A DNA stretch of 37,793 nucleotides from Bdellovibrionaceae bacterium UBA2351 (GCA_002344565.1 DDTZ01000104.1:1-37793), one strand, 5' to 3'. Numbered from the stretch's first letter, positions 1 through 8,139 are shown. The notes: a model not told the origin generated them from the letters alone. Made by a program: numbers and translations.

Positions 1-206
1 TGCCAAGTCAAAAGAATCTTAGCGGTGGCTTGTTCTACCTGAGAGTTTTGGCGTACGCGATGATTGTTGAAACGAACAAATAGTGAACTTTCAGCATCCA
101 GCGATGCGGTGGCTGATGCTCCAGAGGGAATACTTTGAAAGACCCAATCTGCGCAGTGGTGAAAACTTTTAAGTGTTTTCTCAAGATAAGAATTTTTTAT
201 AGACAT
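1..206 (-). CDS. TldD/PmbA-family protein, N-terminal part (cut by window edge)
   Basis: An open frame starts with ATG at 206 and runs off the left edge, giving the first 68 or so residues. The start reads MSIKNSYLEKTLKS, and further in is LFVRFNNHRVRQNS, which resembles the N-terminal strand of TldD/PmbA proteins where residues such as N-x-R-x-R-Q recur. The gene begins one base after the stop of the complete TldD-like gene upstream, so the two are almost certainly co-transcribed. TldD and TldE (PmbA) form a heterodimeric metalloprotease that degrades unfolded peptides and matures some peptide natural products; the zinc site is in TldD and the partner lacks it. This fragment is therefore probably the PmbA/TldE-like partner, but the part that would decide this lies outside the window. 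Confidence 0.75.
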   Translation of the reverse strand, partial: MSIKNSYLEKTLKSFHHCADWVFQSIPSGASATASLDAESSLFVRFNNHRVRQNSQVEQATAKILLTW

Positions 207-207
207 C

Positions 208-1623
208 TTAAAATATCTCCACGTCTTTAAACAAACAGTAAGGTGAGGCATGTCCAACACGAATCAGCTGATTGGGCTCGCCTTTGCCGCAATAGTAAGA
301 ACCATATACACCCGATTCATTGCTGATCTCGGCTAATTTATTCCAGAACGGGACGCTGACACCGTGGTAGTTAGGATTTTTAACTACATTTTTAAGCTGA
401 CCGTCTTCGATCAGAATTCCATATTCACATCCGAATTGAAAATTACGACGGTAATCATCGATAGACCAAGACCTGTTGGTGGAAACCCAAATGCCTTTTT
501 CCACTTTAGCAATCATATCTTTGAGCGCAATCGAGCCATGTTCTAAATTCAAATTGGCCATTCGGTCAATGGGTGGACGATTCCATGAACTCGAGCGTGA
601 ATTAGCTACGGGTGGTGTTTGGCTGCGTTCGGCAGATTCCAAGCTACCGAGGCCGCGAACCAGAAGCCCGTCTTTAATCAGGTATTGTTTTTCCCCTTTA
701 AGGCCGGCATCATCGAATTTGTACGATGCTAATTCTGAAAAACGATCGGGTTCAAACGTAATATTCATCTTACCTGTGCCATATTTTAAATGACCAAAGT
801 CTTCCATTCGCACAAATGACCAACCTGCATAGTTGCGCTCATCACCTAGGATACGATCTATTTCCAGCGGGTGACCAACTGTTTCGTGGATTTGTAAAGC
901 CATCTGATCGGGTGAAACTAGCAGGTCGCGGACCTCCGAAGAACATGCCGGAGCATGAATTAACTCAATCACTTCTTTAGTGATCTGGTCAGAAAGTGGA
1001 AAGAGTAAACTGCGCAAGAAAATTTCGGCGCCTGTTTGTAGGCATAAATTGTGTGAGCGGGTTTGAATATCGCCTTGATCTTGAGCGCGCACCACTAAAT
1101 CTAAATTGACGATAGAAAAATTTTGCAACCATTCCGAACCGTGTGAATCCCACTTGATTTCTTCGGTTTCTACAATCGAAGCGCTGGCAGAGCGATAAAA
1201 GACAAGAGGCGATTCCTTCATTCGCTGAGTGCAATCACGCAAGACCGTTTGAATTTCTACAAGTGACAACGTATCCAGAGGCTTTTGAATTTGCGAGCGA
1301 TAGGTTCCTTCCGAGCGCGGACGAATTGAATGTGGAAATGGATAGGCTTTATGTGTACTCAAATATTTAGTTTGGTTTTTTGCGAACTCAAAGGCGCGTT
1401 TTAGGCCGTCGTCGGATAGGTCAGTCGTTGACGAATAGCCTATATGCTGATTGAACATAACTTCAATTCGTACCCCTGAATCAATCTGCGTCGAGATGCC
1501 CTCGGAAAGTTCGTTACGAACGGCCATGTAGGTTGTTTTTTCAGTTACGTATTTTATTCCTAAAAATTCCACTTCATTTTTATACTGAGAGATGAAATTT
1601 TTAATACGATTAGAGTGTGACAA
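208..1623 (-). CDS. tldD: TldD-like zinc metalloprotease subunit
   Basis: A 471-residue protein, close to the usual length of TldD. It has the family's HExxxH zinc motif as HETVGHPLEID (H246, E247, H251) and a C-terminal YYCGKGEP segment with C445, at the position of the third zinc ligand in TldD. These residues indicate the catalytic subunit rather than the zinc-free PmbA/TldE partner. The complex is cytoplasmic and cleaves extended, unfolded peptides. The start is TTG at 1623: an upstream ATG (ATG GGG TAA) is stopped at once, and a GGGGT ribosome-binding-like run lies about 7 bases before the TTG. The next gene (206 to 1) begins one base after this stop and looks like the partner subunit. 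A 124-base divergent region separates it from the EpmA-like gene. Confidence 0.88.
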   Translation of the reverse strand: MSHSNRIKNFISQYKNEVEFLGIKYVTEKTTYMAVRNELSEGISTQIDSGVRIEVMFNQHIGYSSTTDLSDDGLKRAFEFAKNQTKYLSTHKAYPFPHSIRPRSEGTYRSQIQKPLDTLSLVEIQTVLRDCTQRMKESPLVFYRSASASIVETEEIKWDSHGSEWLQNFSIVNLDLVVRAQDQGDIQTRSHNLCLQTGAEIFLRSLLFPLSDQITKEVIELIHAPACSSEVRDLLVSPDQMALQIHETVGHPLEIDRILGDERNYAGWSFVRMEDFGHLKYGTGKMNITFEPDRFSELASYKFDDAGLKGEKQYLIKDGLLVRGLGSLESAERSQTPPVANSRSSSWNRPPIDRMANLNLEHGSIALKDMIAKVEKGIWVSTNRSWSIDDYRRNFQFGCEYGILIEDGQLKNVVKNPNYHGVSVPFWNKLAEISNESGVYGSYYCGKGEPNQLIRVGHASPYCLFKDVEIF

Positions 1624-1747
1624 GTAATTACCCCATAGTTCGGCAGGTTCATTTAACGCCTGCTAAATTAGACTAAATCTGCAGGCAAGGCTAACGGAAA
1701 TTCGTTAAAAACAGTGCGTAAAATTATCCTCACTTCTGAGCATTGCT

Positions 1748-3040
1748 TTGTTGTCCGAATCTGGGTACAAGAGCTCGGTGAGCGCATATAATCCATTTTT
1801 TCGCGAAGAATTTTTAAAAACGCACTGGTTACCGTATCCAAGTGTTCATGATTTAAAGTATGCTGGGCGAGTCCTAGATATTGATAATACTGGTTTAAAG
1901 CTATTTATAGGCGGAAAAACGAAATCATCAATGGTAAAACGTGTGCCTAAGAAAGCCATGAAAAACTGGTCGACACTGGAATCCGTTCTTGTTGCTGGGG
2001 ATATCGTCGGAGTTAAAAAAAATGGACACGGTCTCTTATTAGCCCCTTGGGGTCCATCCGAAGCGAGTGGTTTTACGCTATCGTCGGCACAGCAGGCAGG
2101 TCGGCGGCTTTTGCGACAAGCAAACTGGAATCGCTTTTTAGAGGGTGTAAATCGGTTTTTTAGAAAGAATGGCTTTTTGTCGGTTTCAACACCCACACTG
2201 GTGAATAATCCTGGCCCGGAACCCACAATTGACGTATTTAAAACCAATTACAAGCAGGGTAAGACAACGAACGAAAAGTACTTAATTACTAGTCCAGAAC
2301 TGCACTTAAAAAAAATTGTCTCGCAAACGCTCACTCCTGTTTATGAGATTACTAAAGTCTACCGAAACAACGAGCATTCCCCAAAACACCAGCCTGAATT
2401 CTGGATGATTGAATGGTATCGCCCATTTAGTGATTTAGATGACATTGTGAACGATGTAAAAAAGCTGATTTTGTTTTTAGTAAAATATTTGGGATTGAAA
2501 AACACTAAACCAAAATTTGAGCACGTTTCATATCAAAGTATCCTTCAGACGTATTACTCGTATGTGTTTAAGCCGGACACAAGTTCCCATGAGCTCAAAG
2601 AATGGCTGAAGTTACAATCGATATATTATTCGGACTCAATGAATTTAGACGACCTGTTTACGCTGGTAAATTTGGAGCTTGTGGAGCCTAAAATTAATTC
2701 GGACAAAGTCGTATTTCTAAATCAATATCCACCCTACGCGGCAGCGTTAGCCAAATTGGATGAGGCTGGTTGGGCTCAGAGATTCGAAGTTTATTGGAAA
2801 GGGCTTGAGCTTGGAAATGCATTTAATGAATTAAATGACCCCAATATTCAAGAACAACGATTGATTGAAGATAATTTAAAAAAGAAAGCCAATGGGCTTG
2901 AACCGTTGCCGATCGACACGGAGTTTATAGAAAGCTTAAAACGCGGTTTGCCACCAACGGCAGGTATTTCGGTCGGCTTGGAACGCCTGTTTATGGCGCT
3001 ATATAACGAATCTGATATTTCCCAATTGAAATGGTTCTAA
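1748..3040 (+). CDS. epmA: EpmA/GenX-like EF-P lysine ligase with N-terminal extension
   Basis: A 430-residue class II aminoacyl-tRNA-synthetase-like protein. From about residue 110 it follows EpmA (GenX, PoxA) closely: the segment KYLITSPELHLKK, motif 2 as VYRNNE...PEFWMIEWYRP, GLELGNAFNELND, and motif 3 as GISVGLERLFMAL at the end. EpmA ligates (R)-beta-lysine to a lysine of elongation factor P, helping ribosomes through polyproline runs. EpmA normally has about 325 residues and no anticodon-binding domain. Here about 110 extra residues precede the catalytic core; segments such as GRVLDIDNTGLKLFIGG and SVLVAGDIVGVKKNG suggest a small beta-barrel (OB-like) domain. The start is not ATG: TTG at 1748 or 1751, or GTG at 1778, are possible. 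EF-P and EpmB genes are not in the window. Confidence 0.88.
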   Translation: MLSESGYKSSVSAYNPFFREEFLKTHWLPYPSVHDLKYAGRVLDIDNTGLKLFIGGKTKSSMVKRVPKKAMKNWSTLESVLVAGDIVGVKKNGHGLLLAPWGPSEASGFTLSSAQQAGRRLLRQANWNRFLEGVNRFFRKNGFLSVSTPTLVNNPGPEPTIDVFKTNYKQGKTTNEKYLITSPELHLKKIVSQTLTPVYEITKVYRNNEHSPKHQPEFWMIEWYRPFSDLDDIVNDVKKLILFLVKYLGLKNTKPKFEHVSYQSILQTYYSYVFKPDTSSHELKEWLKLQSIYYSDSMNLDDLFTLVNLELVEPKINSDKVVFLNQYPPYAAALAKLDEAGWAQRFEVYWKGLELGNAFNELNDPNIQEQRLIEDNLKKKANGLEPLPIDTEFIESLKRGLPPTAGISVGLERLFMALYNESDISQLKWF

Positions 3041-3059
3041 AATCTTAACAAAAAAGTGA

Positions 3060-3089
3060 TTGCTCTAGCTGAGAACCTATTCTTAGAAT
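3060..3089 (+). promoter_or_regulatory. Possible promoter of the phosphatase lipoprotein gene
   Basis: TTGCTC (3060-3065) and TAGAAT (3084-3089) are separated by 18 bases, 50 bases before the phosphatase ATG. The -10 matches consensus in five of six positions, the -35 only in its TTG. A similarly built TTGCTT-N18-TAAAAT lies ahead of the histidine kinase gene at 32447. Weak evidence. Confidence 0.3.
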
Positions 3090-3138
3090 AAAAAAACCAA
3101 AACAAAAACATGTACGTTTTTTTAATAAAAGGGACTTT

Positions 3139-3762
3139 ATGACAAAACTTTTGCTTCTTTTGACTTTGCCTTTGCTTTTGATCTCATGCCGTTTTTACGA
3201 AGTGGACCCAGGTCGTTTGTATCGCGCTCCTCAACCGTCGGCTGCTGACTTAGAAAAATATATTAACGAAAATGGAATTAAAACCGTAATTAATCTTCGC
3301 GGTGAAGGTACCGGAAACAGATGGTACGATGAGGAAGTGAAAGTGCTTAATAAGTACAATGTTAAGCTGGTGAATATCGGCATGAGTGCAAAACGCTTAC
3401 CTCATAAGAATGACCTTATAAAATTAATGGACACGTTTGAAACAGCAGAAAAGCCAATGTTGATCCATTGCCGTGCCGGTGTAGATAGAACAGGTGAAGC
3501 AGCCGCAATGTATGAAATGATGTACATGAATAAAACTAAAGAAGAGGCGCTGGAAATGCTGTCGCCAAGTTTTGCTCACTTTGAGCAGTTCATGCCAGCA
3601 AAACGTTACTTCATTCGCGACTTATGGCAGGGTGAAGATTGGGCACGTGATCAATATGACCCATGTGTGAATGACTATAAGTTCTATGATAAGAACAATC
3701 CAAACTGCACAAACTCGATTAATACAAAAGAAGAAATTATTGGAACAGAAAGCGATACGTAA
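3139..3762 (+). CDS. Tyrosine/dual-specificity phosphatase lipoprotein
   Basis: A 207-residue protein with a lipoprotein signal peptide (MTKLLLLLTLPLLLISC, lipidated C17) and a phosphatase domain of the Siw14/DSP type. The P-loop HCRAGVDRTG carries nucleophile C111 and R117. The earlier segment VINLRGEGTGNRWYDEE fits the family's general-acid region. The lipobox implies export and membrane attachment, so the active site should face the periplasm, where protein phosphotyrosine is unusual; the substrate could instead be a phosphorylated lipid, sugar or inositol phosphate. GGGA stands just ahead of the ATG as ribosome-binding site. The tail beyond residue 165 is hydrophilic with two Cys (DPCVNDYK, NPNCTN) that could form a disulphide. 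It follows the EpmA gene after 98 bases and may have its own promoter. Family is confident; substrate is unknown. Confidence 0.85.
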   Translation: MTKLLLLLTLPLLLISCRFYEVDPGRLYRAPQPSAADLEKYINENGIKTVINLRGEGTGNRWYDEEVKVLNKYNVKLVNIGMSAKRLPHKNDLIKLMDTFETAEKPMLIHCRAGVDRTGEAAAMYEMMYMNKTKEEALEMLSPSFAHFEQFMPAKRYFIRDLWQGEDWARDQYDPCVNDYKFYDKNNPNCTNSINTKEEIIGTESDT

Positions 3763-3790
3763 TCGTACCGCTTTGTTTTAGAAGAATGTC

Positions 3791-4462
3791 CTATTTGGCG
3801 GCTTGTATGACACCTGTTGGGAATTTCCCTTTAGCTGTCAGCAAGCTGTTGTCTTGTTTACCCTGACATAAAGGGTAGTACCAAATGTGACTCGCGATTG
3901 TTTTTGCCTTTTGAGAACGTCCCTTGGGGCGTAGCACTTCCCAGTATGAGCCTTCAAAAAACACTTTGTTATTGTCGTCGACCTGATTATGAATCATGTT
4001 TAAACCGCACGCCAAAGATCGGCTGCTCGTTTTTGAATCATTTTTTCGGCAATTACGTTCGTAGTCTTGCTCTCGACCTAAATGAAGTTGCAGGAGTCCA
4101 AAAGCAGTTCCGTTGGGGCCTTTTGCAGAAGCCGAAATGTCACAGGAACTTTCAAAGAAAACCATCGCATCAATAATTCGAAGTAAAATGATCTTCTTTT
4201 CCTCGTCTGCTAGATTGCGGAAATTAGGGCAGAATTTTACGATATCGCTTTTGTCCTTAGGGTCAAAAAATAAAGGATATTTCGCCGGAGTGAGCTCGTT
4301 TAAAACAATGTTTCTCCAGTTACGATTTGCTGGAGGAGATACGCTAAACTCTTCGCAATAATAGTTCGATGTATAGGCCGAGTGACCTTGATTACTCTGG
4401 CTATTCGAAAAGCAACTTGTCAAATATATGAACACGAAAAAAATATATGTTCTAGTCCCCAT
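3791..4462 (-). CDS. Lytic-transglycosylase-like (SLT) lipoprotein
   Basis: A 223-residue lipoprotein: the signal peptide ends in LTSC (C17). A lysozyme-like core follows: FFESSCD, with E104 as candidate catalytic glutamate, then a glycine-rich segment GTAFGLLQLHLG that matches the 'A.GL.QL' strand of the SLT family. Such enzymes cut the glycan strands of peptidoglycan in the periplasm. Several Cys residues (C36, C78, C107, C138 among them) could form disulphides. The ATG at 4462 is chosen because GGTGG lies about 6 bases upstream; a GTG at 4474 would add four residues. It is convergent with the phosphatase lipoprotein (28 bases between stops). Fold assignment is by motif only, and the protein could be a non-catalytic lysozyme-fold relative. 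Confidence 0.65.
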   Translation of the reverse strand: MGTRTYIFFVFIYLTSCFSNSQSNQGHSAYTSNYYCEEFSVSPPANRNWRNIVLNELTPAKYPLFFDPKDKSDIVKFCPNFRNLADEEKKIILLRIIDAMVFFESSCDISASAKGPNGTAFGLLQLHLGREQDYERNCRKNDSKTSSRSLACGLNMIHNQVDDNNKVFFEGSYWEVLRPKGRSQKAKTIASHIWYYPLCQGKQDNSLLTAKGKFPTGVIQAAK

Positions 4463-4664
4463 GTTAACCACCACCCGATGAGCAGTATTACAAGTTCCGT
4501 TCCCGGCGAAATTCGCTAGTTTGCTTATGGACTAACTGAATTATGAAAAAAAGAAAGGATGGACTGCAAATTGAGCGAACCGTTTGGCGAGGGCCGCATA
4601 GGTTTGAGATCTGACGATTGGCGTTCCCGCCCCGTTTAGAGTTTGAGTACTAGGACGGAAGGTC

Positions 4665-4694
4665 TTGACAGTCTTTCGAAAAAGTAATTACGTC
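4665..4694 (+). promoter_or_regulatory. Possible adk promoter (perfect TTGACA)
   Basis: A perfect TTGACA lies at 4665-4670. The best -10 at acceptable spacing is the poor TACGTC (4689-4694), so only the -35 is convincing. The element overlaps a TTG that would otherwise start a longer adk frame, which argues for the shorter start. Confidence 0.35.
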
Positions 4695-4717
4695 GTTTGT
4701 CGGACTTTTTTTAATAT

Positions 4718-4724
4718 AGGTAGG
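4718..4724 (+). promoter_or_regulatory. Ribosome-binding site that sets the adk start
   Basis: AGGTAGG stands six bases before the GTG at 4731. It supports translation from VKIILLGPPG and not from the TTG 66 bases further upstream. Confidence 0.6.
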
Positions 4725-4730
4725 TATGTG

Positions 4731-5390
4731 GTGAAGATTATTTTGTTAGGGCCTCCAGGTGCAGGTAAGGGTACACAAGCTCAAGTATTGAAGGATAAGT
4801 TTAACATTCCTCAAATTTCTACCGGCGAAATCTTACGTGCTGAAATTAAAGCTCAGAGCGACCTTGGTAAAAAGCTTAAGGCTATCGTGGATTCAGGCGC
4901 TTTAGTTTCTGACGATATTATTATCGAAATCGTTCAAAAGAAAATTCAATCTCCTGAGTGTGCTAATGGATTTTTGTTCGACGGTTTCCCTCGTACATTG
5001 CCTCAGGCCGAAGCTATCAAAACAGCTGGAATTAAGATTGATCATGTCGTGGAAATCACAGTTCCTGATGCGGAAATTATTAACCGTATGAGTGGTCGTC
5101 GTGTTCACTTAGCCTCTGGTCGTACGTATCACATTGAATACAATCCGCCTAAAAAAGCTGGTTTTGATGATGTGACAAATGAAGCGCTCGTTCAGCGTGA
5201 CGATGATAAAGAAGAAACAGTGAAGAAACGTTTGGATGTGTATCATCAACAAACTAAACCTTTAGTTGAGTACTATGAAAAATGGGCGAAAACTGGGGAT
5301 TCAAAGGCACCTAAATATCACCGTGTTTCTGGTGTAGGTGAAATTTCGAAAATTACTCAGGATTTAATAAAAGCGGTTGATTCTAAATAG
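4731..5390 (+). CDS. adk: Adenylate kinase
   Basis: Adenylate kinase converts ATP and AMP to two ADP in the cytoplasm and is essential for adenine nucleotide balance. The protein (219 residues from the GTG at 4731) is the long type: P-loop GPPGAGKGTQ near the N-terminus, AMP-site segments STGEILRAE and FDGFPRTLPQAE, and a LID domain with GRRVHLASGRTYHIEYNPPK followed by DDKEETVKKRL. The LID lacks the four-Cys zinc site seen in many Gram-positive enzymes. The frame is open back to a TTG at 4665, but those 22 residues are not family-like, and the ribosome-binding site favours GTG 4731. It ends at a strong bidirectional terminator shared with the convergent IHF/HU gene. The 268 bases before it hold no gene that I recognise. 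Confidence 0.97.
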   Translation: MKIILLGPPGAGKGTQAQVLKDKFNIPQISTGEILRAEIKAQSDLGKKLKAIVDSGALVSDDIIIEIVQKKIQSPECANGFLFDGFPRTLPQAEAIKTAGIKIDHVVEITVPDAEIINRMSGRRVHLASGRTYHIEYNPPKKAGFDDVTNEALVQRDDDKEETVKKRLDVYHQQTKPLVEYYEKWAKTGDSKAPKYHRVSGVGEISKITQDLIKAVDSK

Positions 5391-5415
5391 GGACTGAAAA
5401 ATCAAAGTACAAATT

Positions 5416-5443
5416 AAAAAGGCTTTCCTCGGAAAGCCTTTTT
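5416..5443. terminator. Bidirectional rho-independent terminator between adk and the IHF/HU gene
   Basis: GGCTTTCC (5421-5428) pairs perfectly with GGAAAGCC (5431-5438), flanked by an A-run on the left (5416-5420) and a T-run on the right (5439-5445). It therefore works as a stem plus U-tract on both strands, serving the two convergent genes. Confidence 0.9.
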
Positions 5444-5450
5444 TTATTCA

Positions 5451-5744
5451 TTAACCTTTTTTAGGTTCGTTAATATCTTCCTTGAGCTCTTTGCCTACTT
5501 TAAAGAATGGGATCTTCTTTTCATCCACTTCGATGATTTGACGTGTGCGTGGATTTCTAGCTTTGTAAGCAGAATATTTTCTATTTACAAATGAACCAAA
5601 GCCACGGATTTCAATGCGATCGTCTCGAAGAAGAGATTCAATCATAGTATCAAAAATAGTGTTCACTACGGTTTCTGCTTTTACGCGAGTGATACCCGCT
5701 TTTTCCGAAATTTTATTAATCAGATCTGATTTAGTCAGTGGCAT
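5451..5744 (-). CDS. IHF/HU-family DNA-bending protein
   Basis: A 97-residue protein of the bacterial histone-like family. The N-terminal helices (MPLTKSDLINKISEKAG) are followed by the conserved RIEIRGFGSF, then the DNA-contacting beta arm with ARNPRTR and its intercalating proline, and FFKVGKELKE at the end. The mix of features (IEIRGFGSF, NPRT) looks more IHF-like than HU-like, so it may be an IHF subunit, but I cannot decide between IHF-beta and HU from the sequence alone. It bends DNA for nucleoid organisation, recombination and transcription. AAAGGAT lies upstream of the ATG, and a perfect TATAAT lies 32 bases before the start. It ends at the terminator shared with adk. Confidence 0.92.
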   Translation of the reverse strand: MPLTKSDLINKISEKAGITRVKAETVVNTIFDTMIESLLRDDRIEIRGFGSFVNRKYSAYKARNPRTRQIIEVDEKKIPFFKVGKELKEDINEPKKG

Positions 5745-5776
5745 TTTATATCCTTTGGAATGGCGCTAACTATTCG

Positions 5777-5804
5777 ATTATATAAACTTTTTTCACTTGG
5801 GGAA
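5777..5804 (-). promoter_or_regulatory. Promoter of the IHF/HU-family gene
   Basis: On the minus strand a perfect TATAAT (plus 5777-5782) follows a weak -35 TTCCCC (plus 5799-5804) with a 16-base spacer, 32 bases before the ATG. Confidence 0.5.
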
Positions 5805-5836
5805 GGGTTTTCTAGATGGACTAAGTGCATTACGCA

Positions 5837-7075
5837 CTAATTTGGACGGACGCCCAAGATTTTAGAGTAGGCAGTTGAGATTCCATTGATCATTTTCGTA
5901 CGATCGAACATTTCTAAGACTTTTTGTCTTGCCTTTTCACCCATTTCATCAATAGGAAGCGTGCCTGAAAAAATCTCGATAATAAGATTCGCCAGTGATT
6001 CGGTATCCGCGGGCCGGATTAGGAATCCATCCATGCCATCTTCAATGATGTTCGACAAAGGGCTCACTTCGGACCCAATGATCAGTTTTTTTTGTGACAT
6101 GGCCTCGATTTGGGCAGGTTCAAGTCCAGTTGTTCGTGAACTTAGCGTCACAAAGATATCGCATAGAGAAATGTAGTCGAATAATTCTTGTGATTTCAAT
6201 GCGCCGGTTAGAATGACTCGACTTCCAAGTACGCGGTTCAAAATTTCCAGCTCAATTTGATTCATGAGAGGGCCTTTGCCGACAATAATCAGATGAGCAT
6301 TGGGTTTTTTTAGGGCCACCTTTTCAAACGAGATTAGGATGTTAATGATTTCATCCATTTCCGTCATATCAGATAAGGTTAGGGCCACTTGGGAAATTTC
6401 TGGCAACCCCAAATTCCTTTTTAGTTCCAATGGTTTTTCTCTCAGCTCGAGGTCGCCAATTTCTACCCCATATGGAAGCGAATAAATATGAAAATCGGGA
6501 TACAAATAATATCGCTCCAGCATCACTCGTTGCTGTGGATGATTTACGAAAATGGCATCAGCATTCTTTAATATTTCGCGATCTTTTTTAAAATACGTCG
6601 ATACGAATTTATACAACAAAGCCGCAAACGTGGTTAGAATGCCGCCGACGGTTTCTTGGCTCATACCAATGATCGAAAATATCTGTGAAATTTGAGTTGC
6701 CTCGACGTCGAACGCGAATTTGATTTTTAGCGCTTTTCGATTTTTCGCAATTTTTAGTCCGGAAGCATCCAGGCTGTGTACGATATCGAAAGGTTTGGCT
6801 TTATGAAGCTCTATAAATTTTTGATATACTGACTCTTCAAAAGATGTCCGAATAAAGGGCGAGCCAAGATCATTCAGGAAATAGGCTTTCACGCCTTCGC
6901 GTTCGATCTCGAATTTATTCATCGGACTGGAATAAGAAATAACAGTTACTTTAAAACCGCGCTCCACTAAGCCCGTCGCGATCGACCAAATGTAACCCAT
7001 ATCGGTTGAACGACTCATGATTTGAAAGCGACGGCTGATCAGGCAAATGTGAATATCTCTAGACAGTTTTTTCAT
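5837..7075 (-). CDS. GT4-family glycosyltransferase
   Basis: A 412-residue GT-B fold glycosyltransferase. The N-terminal Rossmann half starts ICLISRRFQIMSRSTDMG and continues with HSLDASG. The C-terminal half contains HLIIVGKGPL (about 261-270), then GLEPAQIEAM (317-326) with the distal glutamate of the EX7E motif, then EVSPLSNIIEDGMDGFLI, the usual nucleotide-sugar loop of this family. The first glutamate of EX7E appears replaced by threonine, which is not rare. Donor and acceptor cannot be told; envelope polysaccharide, lipopolysaccharide or glycolipid are all possible. It overlaps the upstream gene by 17 bases and is the last gene of a five-gene minus-strand run. A short hairpin (AGTGC/GCACT) sits over its stop codon but has no T-run. 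Confidence 0.88.
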   Translation of the reverse strand: MKKLSRDIHICLISRRFQIMSRSTDMGYIWSIATGLVERGFKVTVISYSSPMNKFEIEREGVKAYFLNDLGSPFIRTSFEESVYQKFIELHKAKPFDIVHSLDASGLKIAKNRKALKIKFAFDVEATQISQIFSIIGMSQETVGGILTTFAALLYKFVSTYFKKDREILKNADAIFVNHPQQRVMLERYYLYPDFHIYSLPYGVEIGDLELREKPLELKRNLGLPEISQVALTLSDMTEMDEIINILISFEKVALKKPNAHLIIVGKGPLMNQIELEILNRVLGSRVILTGALKSQELFDYISLCDIFVTLSSRTTGLEPAQIEAMSQKKLIIGSEVSPLSNIIEDGMDGFLIRPADTESLANLIIEIFSGTLPIDEMGEKARQKVLEMFDRTKMINGISTAYSKILGVRPN

Positions 7076-8135
7076 TTTGCGTACTCGTTGCTTTGGAAAT
7101 GAGGCGGTTAAATTCGTTCACACTTATATCAACGAGTGCGGCTGTATCGATATCGCTATCGTTAGAATTGGAATCTGAAAGCGAGAAGTTCTGAATAAAA
7201 TTCAGAACACCATGCTTTTGCATTACAGATGCCATGGGGTTATTCTCCCATAAGTCGGGATACAAGCGCACTTGACTGTGATCCATTACAATTTTCAATT
7301 TTCTATTTAAGCTAAATTCAAAGAACTGAATGCATTCTTCAAGCTCGAAATCAAGGCCGGCTAACCACAAGGTAAAATTACCTTTTGGAATATGTTTTAA
7401 ATCATTTTGGTTTGAACCAAGCGGTAAAAATCTCCAAGGTTGGGCGTGCTCGCGAGTCAGAGTGTAATTTAATCTTTTAATCTCGCCCGCAGACCAGGAC
7501 TCTAGATCCACCATAAATAATATCGAAAACTTTTTAGCCAGCGCAATCACAACATCTTCGTTAAAACAATGGCGCTTCAAAGGTACAAGCATTTGGTAAT
7601 TTTTAAATTCTTTTTGTGTCCCGGCTGAAATATCCGGGAGAGAGTTTGCTTCTGACAAACGCAAAATTGGAGGTATCACGCCTTTTATTTGATGCCGACT
7701 GCGTGCGTGCAGTCCACGCAGATGATACAAGAAGGTGCGATGTGGGCCGGTTACGATATCGGCGGCATATACTAATTTTTTTGCGCGTTTAAGTTTTAAA
7801 AAGCTATCTTCCGATAGAAAAAATTGGACGGAAAATAATTTTCCAAATAAATGCGCTAAACCGGCAAAAAAATCAGCAGTCTTGATAGCGGCGGGGGAGT
7901 CTACAAATACATGAACGATATCAGGGTTGATGACCATGAAAGATGGAAAAAATTTGGCCAGTTCAAGAAAGTTCCATCGTGAAAAGTAGTATAGGGTGTC
8001 TGAGTGCGATAATCCCACATTCTTTTCTGACTGCGAAGTTAGGACGGTAAACTCATGTCCTGAGCGGCGAATAATTTCAATTTGGTTCAGGCTGTTGGCT
8101 GTTAACTTTTTTGTTATGAAAAGTATCTTAGCCAT
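7059..8135 (-). CDS. Glycosyltransferase-like protein of unknown activity
   Basis: A 358-residue protein. The beginning MAKILFITKKLTANSLNQIEIIRRSG and the segment INPDIVHVFVDSP look like the N-terminal Rossmann half of GT-B glycosyltransferases. The C-terminal half does not show the GT4 E-x7-E loop, and its end (SNSNDSDIDTAALVDISVNEF) is not family-like. It may be a divergent transferase or a non-catalytic partner of the GT4 enzyme, with which it overlaps by 17 bases. The ATG lies 4 bases after the stop of the Nudix gene, with AGGA inside that gene's last codons as ribosome-binding site. The coupling suggests that both glycosyltransferase-type proteins work together. Confidence 0.55.
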   Translation of the reverse strand: MAKILFITKKLTANSLNQIEIIRRSGHEFTVLTSQSEKNVGLSHSDTLYYFSRWNFLELAKFFPSFMVINPDIVHVFVDSPAAIKTADFFAGLAHLFGKLFSVQFFLSEDSFLKLKRAKKLVYAADIVTGPHRTFLYHLRGLHARSRHQIKGVIPPILRLSEANSLPDISAGTQKEFKNYQMLVPLKRHCFNEDVVIALAKKFSILFMVDLESWSAGEIKRLNYTLTREHAQPWRFLPLGSNQNDLKHIPKGNFTLWLAGLDFELEECIQFFEFSLNRKLKIVMDHSQVRLYPDLWENNPMASVMQKHGVLNFIQNFSLSDSNSNDSDIDTAALVDISVNEFNRLISKATSTQNEKTV

Positions 8136-8139
8136 CGGA

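Noticed and set aside
364..793. Plus-strand open frames opposite the TldD gene
   Set aside because: Shadows of a gene with full family motifs; no ribosome-binding sites.
3105..3127. AAAAAC/GTTTTT pairing after the EpmA-like gene as a terminator
   Set aside because: Stem consists mostly of A-T pairs; weaker than the accepted terminators at 5416 and 12319.
4543..4614. 23-residue frame upstream of adk (MKKRKDGLQIERTVWRG...)
   Set aside because: No ribosome-binding site and no recognisable product. The whole 4463-4664 stretch shows no convincing gene or RNA.
5823..5840. Hairpin over the stop of the GT4 gene as a terminator
   Set aside because: Five- to six-base stem with no T-run; too weak to call.
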